Part shown: positions 16,783 through 25,414 of the stretch, piece after piece
Layout: each line of letters begins with the position of its first letter
Position numbering within the stretch: position 1 is the first letter of the stretch
Assembly: GCA_963739095.1 (NCBI GenBank)
Contig: CAVTZF010000001.1
Span: 186,001-250,000 of the forward strand
DNA: 64,000 nucleotides
Origin: JACVRW01 sp963739095
GTDB lineage: Bacteria; Actinomycetota; Thermoleophilia; Solirubrobacterales; Thermoleophilaceae
Direction of reading: 5' to 3'
The notes under the pieces: generated by a model
Databases searched by the model: none
Seen by the model: only the letters and a program-made list of their open reading frames with translations
Told to the model about the DNA's origin: nothing
Position numbers and translations under genes: made by a program

Positions 16783-17538
16783 ATGCTGGCCTATCGCACA
16801 GATGGGCCGATCGGCTGGGCAACCCTGGATCGGCCGGACAAGCTCAACGCCATGACCCGAGAGTTCTGGTCGGAGCTGCGCGATGTTCTCGATGAGGCCG
16901 AGCAGGACGATCAGGTTCGGGTGCTCATCTTCCACGGCGCGGGCCGCTGCTTCTCGGTCGGCGGCGACATCGAGGGCTTCGGTGAGCTCTCCGGCGCCGC
17001 CGACAAGCGCGCCTACCTCCAGGAGGCGATCGGCGCGATGCGCGCCGTCGAGTCCTTCTCGAAGCCGACGATCGCGGCCGTGCACGGCCACGCGCTGGGC
17101 GGCGGCTGCGAGCTCACCTACGTGTGCGACATCGTGCTCGCCGACGAGACGGCCCGCTTCGGAACCCCGGAGGCACAGGTCGGTCTCGTGCCCGGGCCGG
17201 GCGTCGCGCGCGGCTCGGCGCACGTGAACCTGCACTGGATGAAGTTCATGATCTTCACCGGCGAGACGCTCGACGCCGAGGAGGCCCGGCTGGCCGGGAT
17301 CGTCAACCGGGTCACGCCCCCCGGCGAGCACGTCGCAGCCGCCGAGGAGCTGGGCCGCAAGATCGCCCAGCGCGCACCGCTCGCCCTCGCGGTCGGCAAG
17401 CAGATCCTCAACCGTCAGACGCCGCAGGCGTTCGAGCACGCTGTGGACGGAGTGGCCTACCTCCAGGGCACCGAGGACTTCGCCGAGGGCATTGCGGCAT
17501 TCAAGGAACGGCGCGAGCCACGATTTGAAGGACGGTAG
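16783..17538 (+). CDS. Enoyl-CoA hydratase/isomerase (crotonase) family
   Basis: A 251-residue crotonase. Both catalytic glutamates of classical hydratases are present with the correct 20-residue spacing: Glu110 in GGGCE and Glu130 in FGTPE. The oxyanion-hole segments FSVGGD and HGHALGGG are intact. A hydratase activity on a trans-2-enoyl-CoA is therefore likely. The ATG follows an operator by 36 bases. The carboxyltransferase gene begins four bases after the stop, so the two form one operon. The gene product probably acts in the beta-oxidation-like part with the thiolase that follows. Confidence 0.92.
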   Translation: MLAYRTDGPIGWATLDRPDKLNAMTREFWSELRDVLDEAEQDDQVRVLIFHGAGRCFSVGGDIEGFGELSGAADKRAYLQEAIGAMRAVESFSKPTIAAVHGHALGGGCELTYVCDIVLADETARFGTPEAQVGLVPGPGVARGSAHVNLHWMKFMIFTGETLDAEEARLAGIVNRVTPPGEHVAAAEELGRKIAQRAPLALAVGKQILNRQTPQAFEHAVDGVAYLQGTEDFAEGIAAFKERREPRFEGR

Positions 17539-17541
17539 AAG

Positions 17542-19119
17542 TTGGCAACTGAGGAGCCCACCAAGATCGCCGATGAGACCGACCCGCAGGCCGACCTCAC
17601 CCGGCGCCGCGAGGCGGCCCGCGGCGGCGGTGGCCCGGATCGGGTGGCCAAGATCCACGACTCCGGCCGCCTCACCGGCCGCGAGCGGATCGATCGCCTG
17701 ATCGACCCAGGGTCGTGGTACGAGCTCGGCATGCTGGCCGAGCCGGAGCTCCGGCGGCCGGAGCGCGTGACCACCGGCGACGGCGTCATCACCGGGCTCG
17801 CCCGGGTCGATGGCCGCAAGGTGGCGATCATCGCCGTCGACGCCACCGTCCTGACCGGCACCACCGGGCCGGTGAACATGCGCAAGCAGACGCGCATCGC
17901 AGCCTGGGCGGGGCGCCGCGGGCTGCCGCTCATCTGCCTGAGCGACAACGACGGCGGCCGGCTGCCGGACCTCCTCGGCTGGCGCTTCTCGGGCGTGCCG
18001 TTCGACTTCGCGACCTTCCTCCAGCCGCCGCCCGGCCATCCGGCCGTGCCGCGCATGACAGCCGCGCTCGGCCCCTCCTTCGGCGACGCGGCGCTGCACT
18101 GCGCGATGGGCCACTTCGTCGTGATGCAGAAGGACGCCGCGGTGGCCCTCTCGGGGCCGCCCGTGGTCCGGGCGGCGATCGGCGAGGACGTGGACAACTC
18201 CACCCTCGGCGGGCCCCAGGTCGCGCACGAGACGAGCGGCAGCGTGCACGCCGTCGTCGACGACGAGGAGGGGGCGTTCGGGGCCGTCAAGCGGTTCCTG
18301 TCCTACCTGCCCGACACCGCCGCCCAGCCGGCGCCGCTCACGGCGCCCGCCGAGCCCAAGCGCGACCCGGAGCGGCTCGCCGACATCGTGCCGCGCGAGG
18401 CGCGCCGCGGCTACGACATGCGCAAGGTCCTCGACTGCATCGTGGACGCCGACTCGCTGTTCCAGTGGGGCGAGCGCTACGGCCGCAGCCTGATCACGGC
18501 CTTCGCGCGGCTCGAGGGCCAGTCGGTCGGAATCCTGGCGAGCCAGCCCATGCAGCGCGCGGGCGTGCTGGACGTGCCGGCCTTGAAGAAGGAAGCCGCG
18601 TTCATCGATCTCTGCGACACCTTCAACCTGCCGCTCGTCTTCCTCCAGGACGTGCCCGGGCTGATGATCGGCACGGAAGCGGAGCGCGAGGGCATCCTGA
18701 AGGGCTACGAGGGCGTCGTCGTAAGGCTCGCCAGGGCGACCGTGCCCAAGGTCGCGATCGTCGTGCGCAAGGCCTACGGGGGCGGGCACATCGCGCTCGG
18801 CGGGCGGCCGGTGCACCCGGACCTGCTGCTCGCGTGGCCGACGGCGGAGATGGGCTTCATGGCCCCGGACACCGGCGTACAGACGGTCTACCGGCGTCGA
18901 CTCGACAAGGTGCTGGCCGAGGAAGGGCGCGAGGCGCACGCCGATCTGGTGGCCGCGCTCGAGGCTGAGTGGGCGGCCGAGTCCGAGCCCTGGGAGGCTG
19001 CGGCGAACATCATCCTCGACGACATCATCCAGCCCGAGGAGACGCGCGACATGATCGTGCGCGGGATCGACTACGCGTGGGGCAGCGGGCAGCGCGTGAC
19101 CGATGCCGGCACGGGCTGA
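17542..19119 (+). CDS. Acyl-CoA carboxylase carboxyltransferase (beta) subunit
   Basis: A 525-residue carboxyltransferase of the propionyl/methylcrotonyl-CoA carboxylase type. The N-domain has GRLTGRERIDRLIDPGSWYE and the first oxyanion region; the C-domain has FLQDVPGLMIG and KAYGGGHIALGG. It transfers carboxyl from biotin to an acyl-CoA, but no biotin carboxylase or biotin carrier gene is in the window. It must borrow them, or the enzyme works in another way (for example as a decarboxylase). The start appears to be TTG, with aaggacgg upstream; no ATG or GTG fits. An operator copy overlaps the stop codon. Confidence 0.88.
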   Translation: MATEEPTKIADETDPQADLTRRREAARGGGGPDRVAKIHDSGRLTGRERIDRLIDPGSWYELGMLAEPELRRPERVTTGDGVITGLARVDGRKVAIIAVDATVLTGTTGPVNMRKQTRIAAWAGRRGLPLICLSDNDGGRLPDLLGWRFSGVPFDFATFLQPPPGHPAVPRMTAALGPSFGDAALHCAMGHFVVMQKDAAVALSGPPVVRAAIGEDVDNSTLGGPQVAHETSGSVHAVVDDEEGAFGAVKRFLSYLPDTAAQPAPLTAPAEPKRDPERLADIVPREARRGYDMRKVLDCIVDADSLFQWGERYGRSLITAFARLEGQSVGILASQPMQRAGVLDVPALKKEAAFIDLCDTFNLPLVFLQDVPGLMIGTEAEREGILKGYEGVVVRLARATVPKVAIVVRKAYGGGHIALGGRPVHPDLLLAWPTAEMGFMAPDTGVQTVYRRRLDKVLAEEGREAHADLVAALEAEWAAESEPWEAAANIILDDIIQPEETRDMIVRGIDYAWGSGQRVTDAGTG

Positions 19120-19132
19120 CCAACCGCTTGGT
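19119..19132. promoter_or_regulatory. TetR-type operator copy 6
   Basis: ACCAACCGCTTGGT matches all ten fixed positions and extends as a longer palindrome (ACCAACC...GGTTGGT). It overlaps the carboxyltransferase stop and precedes the thiolase start by 40 bases; TAGCCT follows as a possible -10. Confidence 0.82.
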
Positions 19133-19172
19133 TGGTAGCCTTTAGGGACACCCGAATCGTCAGGCGGAGAAC

Positions 19173-20345
19173 GTGAGCGGACAACTGGGTCGTGAAGTGG
19201 TCATCGTCGAGGCGGTGAGGACGCCGATCGGGCGTGGTCATCCCGACAAGGGCTACTACAAGGACACTCACCCGGCGGACCTGCTCGGCGCCACCTACAC
19301 CGAGCTGATCGAGCGCTCCGGCGTCGACGCGGGCGAGGTCGAAGAGGTGATCGCCGGCTGCGCCCAGCAGATGGGTGAGCAGGCCATGAACGTCGCCCGT
19401 AACGCCTGGCTGCAGGAGGGCTTCCCGCTCGAGGCCGCCGCGACCACGCTCGACCGCCAGTGCGGCTCTGCGCAGACCGCCGTCAACTTCGGCGCGGCGC
19501 TGATCGGGACCGGCATCCACGACGTCGTGATCGGCTCGGGCGTGGAGCACATGGGCCACGTCTCGTTCCAAGTGGGTGAGGAGATCGCCGAGCGCTACGG
19601 CAGCCCGATCACCGACAAGTTCCGCGACCACTACGACGTCCGCGGCCAGGGCCTCGGCGCCGAGATGATCGCGGACCAGTGGGAGATCCCGCGCTCCGAG
19701 CTCGACGAGCTCGCGCTGCGCTCACACGAGCGCGCCGCGCGCGCGACGGACTCGGGCGCCTTCGAGCGTGAGATGGTCCCGATGCGCGTCAACGGCGACA
19801 CGGTCGTGAGGGACCAGGGCATCCGCCCCGAAACGTCGCTCGAGGCACTCGCGCAGCTGAAGCCGGCCTTCAAGCCCGACGGCAAGGTCACGGCGGGCAA
19901 CGCCTCGCAGATCTCCGACGGAGCGGCGGCCGTCCTGCTGATGTCGCGCGAGAAGGCGGACGAGCTCGGCCTCACGCCGCGGGCGCGGATCCTCGATCAG
20001 ACCACGGTCGGCTGTGACCCGGTCAAGATGCTCGAGGGACCGATCCCCGCGACGACCAAGATTCTCGGCCGCAACAAGATGTCGATCGACGACATCGACT
20101 ACGTCGAGATCAATGAGGCGTTTGCGCCGGTGGTGGCCGCGTGGGCGCGCGAGCACAACCCGGACATGGACCGGGTCAACCCGCGTGGCGGCGCGATGGC
20201 GCTCGGGCACCCGCTCGGCTCCACCGGCGCGCGTCTCATCACGACGCTCCTGCACGAGCTCGAGGACGACGACAAGGAGGTCGGCTTCGTGACGATGTGC
20301 TGTGGCGGCGGGCTCGGGACGGGCACGCTGATCCAGCGCATCTGA
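19173..20345 (+). CDS. Thiolase (acetyl-CoA acyltransferase)
   Basis: A 390-residue thiolase with all catalytic elements: nucleophile Cys97 in DRQCGSAQ, EINEAFAP, His346 in ALGHPLG and Cys377 in CCGGGLG. It cleaves a 3-oxoacyl-CoA to release acetyl- or propionyl-CoA, the terminal step of a beta-oxidation-like sequence. GTG start with an aggcgg ribosome site. It has its own perfect operator copy although it directly follows the hydratase/carboxylase operon. The gene at 20355 faces it tail to tail. Confidence 0.95.
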   Translation: MSGQLGREVVIVEAVRTPIGRGHPDKGYYKDTHPADLLGATYTELIERSGVDAGEVEEVIAGCAQQMGEQAMNVARNAWLQEGFPLEAAATTLDRQCGSAQTAVNFGAALIGTGIHDVVIGSGVEHMGHVSFQVGEEIAERYGSPITDKFRDHYDVRGQGLGAEMIADQWEIPRSELDELALRSHERAARATDSGAFEREMVPMRVNGDTVVRDQGIRPETSLEALAQLKPAFKPDGKVTAGNASQISDGAAAVLLMSREKADELGLTPRARILDQTTVGCDPVKMLEGPIPATTKILGRNKMSIDDIDYVEINEAFAPVVAAWAREHNPDMDRVNPRGGAMALGHPLGSTGARLITTLLHELEDDDKEVGFVTMCCGGGLGTGTLIQRI

Positions 20346-20354
20346 GGACGGCGC

Positions 20355-21134
20355 TCAGAAGATCTGGGCGGTCGCACCGCCGTCGACGGTCCAGGCCGAG
20401 CCGGCGACGTTTGCCGCCAGCGGCGAGGCGAGGAAGGCGATGACGGACGCGACCTCTTCGGGCGAGCCCACCTCGCGCCGCGGCAGCGCGGCGATGAGCC
20501 CCTCGACCACGGTCTCGAAGGACGCGCCGCGGGCGGCCGCCGCCTGCTCGTTGACGCCGCGCCACATGCTGGTGTCGATCGGCCCGGGAAGGACCGAGTT
20601 CACGATCACGCCGTGGCCGGCATAGGTGTCGGCGAACCCGCGCACGAGCGCGATCTGCGCGCTCTTGGTCGCGCCGTAGGCCACGTTCGCAGCCGACGGC
20701 CGCCGCCCCGACACCGAGGCGACCGACACGATGCTCCCCGAGCCGCGCTCGGCCATGTGCGGGGCCACGAGGCGGAGGAAGCGGAAGAGCGCCAGGACGT
20801 TGATCTCCCACTGTTGCTCGAGGTCCTCCTCCGCGAGCTCGGGCAACGGCCTGAAGCCGGTGCTGCCGGCGCAGTGCACGAACACGTCGATCCGCCCGAA
20901 GCGCTCGATGCAGCGCCCGGTCACCCGCTCCGCCGCGCCCGCCGCGGTCACGTCGCAGGCGAGCGTCTCGACCGCGTCGCCGCAGTCGGCGGCGGCGGCG
21001 GCGAGCGTCTCCTCGCTGCGGCCGATCAGGAGCACGCGGGCGCCCTCGGCGGCGAGTGTCGCCGACGTCGCGCGGCCGATCGCGCCTCCGGCGCCGGTCA
21101 CGATGCACGCCGCGCCTTCCAGACCGAGGTCCAT
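20355..21134 (-). CDS. Short-chain dehydrogenase/reductase
   Basis: A classical SDR of 259 residues. The cofactor motif is TGAGGAIGRA, the structural motif is HCAG, and the catalytic Ser and YxxxK read SVASVSG and AYGATK. The C-terminal VDGGA is normal for FabG-like enzymes. It acts as an NAD(P)-dependent alcohol/ketone oxidoreductase on a pathway intermediate. It shares an operator copy with the divergent AttH-like gene and is a single-gene unit. Confidence 0.9.
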   Translation of the reverse strand: MDLGLEGAACIVTGAGGAIGRATSATLAAEGARVLLIGRSEETLAAAAADCGDAVETLACDVTAAGAAERVTGRCIERFGRIDVFVHCAGSTGFRPLPELAEEDLEQQWEINVLALFRFLRLVAPHMAERGSGSIVSVASVSGRRPSAANVAYGATKSAQIALVRGFADTYAGHGVIVNSVLPGPIDTSMWRGVNEQAAAARGASFETVVEGLIAALPRREVGSPEEVASVIAFLASPLAANVAGSAWTVDGGATAQIF

Positions 21135-21172
21135 GGTCGGCGGCAGCGTACCCCCTCATCGCCGCTGAGGGA

Positions 21173-21186
21173 ATCAAACGTATGGT
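21173..21186. promoter_or_regulatory. TetR-type operator copy 7
   Basis: ATCAAACGTATGGT keeps eight of ten fixed positions. It lies in the 66-base divergent region between the SDR (minus) and the AttH-like operon (plus); TTGAAT follows. Confidence 0.7.
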
Positions 21187-21200
21187 TGAATTTCCTGGCG

Positions 21201-22301
21201 ATGGCCGTCGAGATCAGCCGCCAGCCGGTGCCCGGCTCCGATGCCGGGAGCGCGCCGTGGGTTGAGCTGATGTCCGAGGGCGACGAGCGCTTCGGCCATC
21301 AGCACGTCGCCCCGGTCCTGGTGCCGAGCGCGCCGGGACCGCTCTGGGCCGAGCGCTGCTACCTCGCCGCGCGGCTCGGCCCCGACCTCCAGTTCAGCGC
21401 CGGCCGCGCCGTGTACCCGCACGGCGGCCGCCGGACCGGGTTGATCGGGGTGGCCACCGGAGGGAGGCTGCACGCCGTTCGCGTCGAGGAGCCGTTCGCG
21501 CTGGGCGACGACGCCGACGACCCTCAGATCGGGCCGGTGCGCATCGAGGTGGTGCGGCCGCTGCGGGAGGTCCGGATCGTGCTCGACGAGCCGGGCGTCC
21601 CGCTCGGGCTCGACCTGCGCTTCGAGGCACGCGGGCCGGCCGTGCCCAGCGACCGCAACGTGATCGTCGTGCGGGACGAGATCGTGACCGACTACATGAA
21701 CTTCTACCAGTCGGGCTGGTACAGCGGCACGATCTCGATCGACGGGGATGAGCGGGTGGTCGAGCCGGTGCTGGGCTTCCGCGACCGGGGCTGGGGGATG
21801 CGAAAGCACGAGGGCTCGCCGCGGCGCGGCCTCGTGCTCTTCGGCGCTCACGAGTTCCCGGACCAAGCCCTCTGGTACCTGCTCTACGAGACGGCCTCGG
21901 GGCAGCGGGCCTTCACGAACGGCTGGCTCGCGTCGGCGTCCCGCGTCGAGGACACGATCAGCGCGATCGAGCACGACCTGGCCGTCGACGACTCGGGGCT
22001 GTGCACGGGCGGCGTGCTGCGGCTGACGGGCGCCTCCGGACGGGTCCGCGAGCTCGAGTTCGAGGTCGACGCACGGATGTACCTCGAGGCGATCGGCTAC
22101 AGCGCCGCGCACGACTGGCCGCCGCTCGGCTACTCGGCCTACGACACCGGCGACGCCGCCACCGTGGCGCGCCTCAACGGCCAGAACGACAACGGCGGCC
22201 CCTGCCGCCTGGACGGCGTCGACGGGCACGGCTTCATCGAGACGGGCATCGGCGTTCATCCCAGATATCAAGCCGCGACAGCGAAGGAGGCCGCTGGATG
22301 A
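21201..22301 (+). CDS. AttH/CrtC-like lipocalin-fold protein
   Basis: A 366-residue protein starting at the ATG 15 bases after the operator. The motif VTDYMNFYQSGWYSG precedes RDRGWGMRKHEG near residue 195 and PRRGLVLF. It is a clear paralogue of the protein at 39708, which shares VTDYMNFFQSGRYSG and RDRGWGLRKHEG, and shares the GHGFIETGIGVH end with GHGYVETGVGVH there. I group it with the hydroxyneurosporene synthase/AttH-like beta barrels (possibly DUF7064). Some relatives hydrate or cyclise isoprenoids, but no activity can be claimed here. Its stop overlaps the cyclase ATG. Confidence 0.65.
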   Translation: MAVEISRQPVPGSDAGSAPWVELMSEGDERFGHQHVAPVLVPSAPGPLWAERCYLAARLGPDLQFSAGRAVYPHGGRRTGLIGVATGGRLHAVRVEEPFALGDDADDPQIGPVRIEVVRPLREVRIVLDEPGVPLGLDLRFEARGPAVPSDRNVIVVRDEIVTDYMNFYQSGWYSGTISIDGDERVVEPVLGFRDRGWGMRKHEGSPRRGLVLFGAHEFPDQALWYLLYETASGQRAFTNGWLASASRVEDTISAIEHDLAVDDSGLCTGGVLRLTGASGRVRELEFEVDARMYLEAIGYSAAHDWPPLGYSAYDTGDAATVARLNGQNDNGGPCRLDGVDGHGFIETGIGVHPRYQAATAKEAAG

Positions 22302-23257
22302 GTGAACCGCGGGACATCGGGGCGCGGCTCGAGGGCTCGCCCCGCAACTGGGGGCGCTGGGGCGGCGATGACGAGATCGGGATGCTGAACCTCCTCACGC
22401 CGGAGAAGGTCGTGGAGAGCGTGAGCTACGTCAGGAGCGGAAAGGTGTTCACGCTCGCGATCCCGATCGGGAGCCCCGGCGGCGACCCCGTCTGGCCCGG
22501 CCGCGGCGGACCGGTCAAGCACATGACCGTCGACAAGAGCGACTACGACAGCGGCCGCCAGGTGCGTTTCCCCGGCGAGGCGGAGTACGCCGACGACTGG
22601 ATCGGCGCCTACCTGCAGGGCTCGACGCAGTACGACGCGATCGGGCACATGTGGTTCGGCGATCAGCTCTACAACGGGTTCCCGGCCGAGTCCACGATCG
22701 GCGGCCTGCGTCGCTGCAGCGTCGAGCGCATCGCCGAGAAGGGCGTGGTCGGGCGCGGCGTGCTGCTCGACATCGCCCGCCTGCGCGGAAAGCGCGCGCT
22801 CGACTCCGGCGAGCCGGTCACGCTTGCCGACCTCGAGACGGCGGCCGAGCAGCAGGGGGTGGAGATCCGCAGCGGCGACATCCTGCTCCTGCGCACCGGC
22901 TGGATCGGCGTCTTCTACGAGCAGGGGCCTGAGGCGTTCTACACGGAGCCGTTCCTCGAGCCCGGGCTCGTCTACTCGCCCGAGCTCGTCGACTGGTTCC
23001 ACGAGCACGACATCGTGTCGCTCTCGACCGACACGATCGCCAACGAGATCACGATGGACCCCGAGACCGGCTGGGTCGCAACCCTGCACATCGCGCTGAT
23101 GGCGAACCTCGGCGTCGCCTTCTCGGAGATCGTCCAGCTCGACGCCCTGGCGGACGACTGCGCCGAGGACGGGCAGTGGGACTTCCTCTACGCCGCCGCC
23201 CCGATGCGCATCGTCGAGGGGGCGGGCGCCCCCGTGAACCCGATCGCCATCAAGTAA
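22298..23257 (+). CDS. Cyclase-family (kynurenine formamidase-like) hydrolase
   Basis: A 319-residue member of the metal-dependent cyclase/formamidase family. The metal motif is usually HxGTHxDxPxH; here it reads QGSTQYDAIGHMWF, so two His positions differ while Asp and the last His remain, as in a large subfamily. Other family segments are VGRGVLLDIAR, DILLLRTGW and LSTDTIANE. A gaaggagg site precedes the ATG, which overlaps the previous stop. The likely role is hydrolytic ring opening or lactone/amide hydrolysis. The acyl-CoA ligase that follows could then activate the released acid. Confidence 0.85.
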   Translation: MSEPRDIGARLEGSPRNWGRWGGDDEIGMLNLLTPEKVVESVSYVRSGKVFTLAIPIGSPGGDPVWPGRGGPVKHMTVDKSDYDSGRQVRFPGEAEYADDWIGAYLQGSTQYDAIGHMWFGDQLYNGFPAESTIGGLRRCSVERIAEKGVVGRGVLLDIARLRGKRALDSGEPVTLADLETAAEQQGVEIRSGDILLLRTGWIGVFYEQGPEAFYTEPFLEPGLVYSPELVDWFHEHDIVSLSTDTIANEITMDPETGWVATLHIALMANLGVAFSEIVQLDALADDCAEDGQWDFLYAAAPMRIVEGAGAPVNPIAIK

Positions 23258-24915
23258 TGGCCGCCGGCGGCTCGCGTTTCGTCGTGCGGGCCACCACGGT
23301 CGGGGACCTGCTCAGCTCGGCTGCGCAGGAATGGCCGGAGGCCGAGATCATCTTCCCCTCCGAGCGGACGACGCTGCCCGAGCTCGACCGGCGAACCGAC
23401 GCGCTTGCGCGCTCGCTCGTCGCTGCCGGCGCCGGGCCTGGACGGCACGTCGGGGTGCTCCTGCCGCCCTCGCTCGAGCTGGTCGCGACGCTCTTCGCGA
23501 TCGCCAAGACCGGCGCCACGATCGTCCCGATCAACGACCGCTTCCGAGGGGCCGAGATCCGCTATCTCGTCACCCACGCCGACCTGACGCTGCTGGTCAC
23601 GACGGCGGACGCCGGCGACGGCCCCGACCTGGTGGGCCGCGTGCGCGACGCGTTTCCCGACCTGGCCGACGCGCCGCTGCTGCGGCACGTGCTCGTGACG
23701 GGCGGGACGGAGCCCGCGGGAACCACCGCGCTCGCTTCGTTCGCCTCCGCGGCCGAGCGCGTGCCGGCGAGCGAGCTCGAGCGCATGCGCCAGGGCATTC
23801 GCCTCGGCGACGCTGCGTTCCTCATGTACACGTCCGGCACGTCGGCGGAGCCCAAGGGCTGCCTGCTGAGCCACGAGGCATGGACCCGCCAGGGACGCAG
23901 CATCGCGCTCGCGCGCTACGGGCTCGAGCCCGGCGACACCTTCTGGTGCCCGCTGCCGCTGTTCCACAACGGGGCCATCGCGACGCTGTTCGCTTGCCTG
24001 AGCTCCGGGGCGAGCTACTGCCACGCGGGCCGCTTCGATCCCGGAGTCGCGGTCGCGCAGCTGGCGGGCGAGCGCTGCACCCACGCCCTTCCCGCCTTCG
24101 AGACGATCTGGCTGCGGGTGCTCGACCACCCGGACTTCGCGACGGCCGACCTCAGCAACCTGCGGGTGCTGCTGAACGCCGGCTCACCCGATCTGCTGCG
24201 CGTGCTCCAGGAGCGCGTTCCGTGGGCGGTCCAGCTGTCCAACTACGGCTCGACCGAGGCGGCCGGGCACTTCTCCATGACGCTCGTCAGCGATCCGCTG
24301 GAGCGGCGGCTCCACACCTGCGGCGAGCCCCTGCCCGGCATGGAGGCGAGGATCGTCGACCCGGAGACGCGCACACCCCTGCCGGCCGGGGAGCGGGGCG
24401 AGATCGAGATCCGCGGGGTCTCCCGCTTCAGCGGCTACTACAAGGCTCCCGAGCTGACCGCGTCGGTGATCGACGAGGACGGCTGGTTCCGCACCGGCGA
24501 CCTCGGCAGCCTCGACGCGGACGGGCGGCTCGCCTTCCACGGCCGCCTCAAGGACATGCTCAAGGTGGGGGGCGAGAACGTGGCCGCCGCGGAGGTCGAG
24601 GGCTTCCTGGCCCAGCATCCCGCCGTCAACGTGGCCCAGGTCGTGGGGGCTCCCGACGAGTACTACGCCGAGGTGCCCGCGGCCTTCGTCGAGCTGGCCC
24701 CGGGGGCGTCGCTCGAGGAGGGGGAGCTGATCGAGCACTGCCTCGGCCGCATCGCGACGTTCAAGGTGCCCCGCTACGTTCGCTTCGTCGATGAGTGGCC
24801 GATGTCGGGGACGAAGATCAAGAAGTTCGTGCTCCGGGAGCGGATCCGCACCGAGCTCGCGGAAGCGGGCATCCGCGCCGCCCCCAAGCTGCGGGCAGAG
24901 ACACAGCGTCGATAG
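23257..24915 (+). CDS. AMP-dependent acyl-CoA ligase
   Basis: A 552-residue ANL enzyme. It shows P-loop YTSGTSAEPKGC near residue 192, NYGSTEAAGH near 331, RTGDLGSLDADG near 411 and LKDMLKVGGENVAAAEVEGF near 430, with the end segment TKIKKFVLRERI. It is a close paralogue of the ligases at 8041 and 42705. The ATG shares one base with the cyclase TAA, so the two are coupled. It probably activates the acid made by the cyclase-family hydrolase. Substrate unknown. Confidence 0.93.
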   Translation: MAAGGSRFVVRATTVGDLLSSAAQEWPEAEIIFPSERTTLPELDRRTDALARSLVAAGAGPGRHVGVLLPPSLELVATLFAIAKTGATIVPINDRFRGAEIRYLVTHADLTLLVTTADAGDGPDLVGRVRDAFPDLADAPLLRHVLVTGGTEPAGTTALASFASAAERVPASELERMRQGIRLGDAAFLMYTSGTSAEPKGCLLSHEAWTRQGRSIALARYGLEPGDTFWCPLPLFHNGAIATLFACLSSGASYCHAGRFDPGVAVAQLAGERCTHALPAFETIWLRVLDHPDFATADLSNLRVLLNAGSPDLLRVLQERVPWAVQLSNYGSTEAAGHFSMTLVSDPLERRLHTCGEPLPGMEARIVDPETRTPLPAGERGEIEIRGVSRFSGYYKAPELTASVIDEDGWFRTGDLGSLDADGRLAFHGRLKDMLKVGGENVAAAEVEGFLAQHPAVNVAQVVGAPDEYYAEVPAAFVELAPGASLEEGELIEHCLGRIATFKVPRYVRFVDEWPMSGTKIKKFVLRERIRTELAEAGIRAAPKLRAETQRR

Positions 24916-24925
24916 GAGATCCCAG

Positions 24926-25414
24926 ATGCCGAACATCGAACTACCCCAGGCGGAGGGCAACGAGATCGCTCGCGCCCTCTCCTACGACCCCGATCTGGCC
25001 ACGGCGTTCCGTGGCCTCTCCGAGGCGGTGCGGCACGCGGACCTCGACCCGCGCCTCCACGAGATCGTGCGGATGCGGGTGGCGCAGCTGAACGAGTGCC
25101 TCTACTGCCAGGCCTTCCGCGAGGAGGGCGCACGCAAGGCGGGCGTGACCGATGACCTGCTGGCGCTCGTGTCCGACTGGCGCATGAGTCCCGCCTTCCG
25201 CGACTCCGAGCGCGCGGCGCTCGAGTACACCGAGCGCTTCATGCTCGATTCGCCGGGCATCGACGCGGCATTGTTCGAGCGATTGCACGCGCACTTCTCG
25301 GACGCCGAGATCGTCCTGCTCACGGCGGCGATCGCCAAGTACATGGCGTGGGGGCGCTTCGTCCAGGTCCTGGATCTGGAGCAGACGTCCTGCTCTGTTG
25401 AGCCTGCGGCCTAA
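24926..25414 (+). CDS. AhpD/carboxymuconolactone decarboxylase-like protein
   Basis: A 162-residue helical protein with the CMD-family redox pair in NECLYCQAF and an EIVRMRVAQLN helix before it. It also has a conserved second-half helix (HFSDAEIVLLTAAIAKYMAW). Family members act as thiol peroxidase partners (AhpD) or as decarboxylases; the CxxC favours a redox or structural role. An aggag site lies ahead of the ATG. It is the last gene of the AttH/cyclase/ligase operon, and its TAA overlaps the convergent gene's TAG by four bases. Confidence 0.85.
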   Translation: MPNIELPQAEGNEIARALSYDPDLATAFRGLSEAVRHADLDPRLHEIVRMRVAQLNECLYCQAFREEGARKAGVTDDLLALVSDWRMSPAFRDSERAALEYTERFMLDSPGIDAALFERLHAHFSDAEIVLLTAAIAKYMAWGRFVQVLDLEQTSCSVEPAA

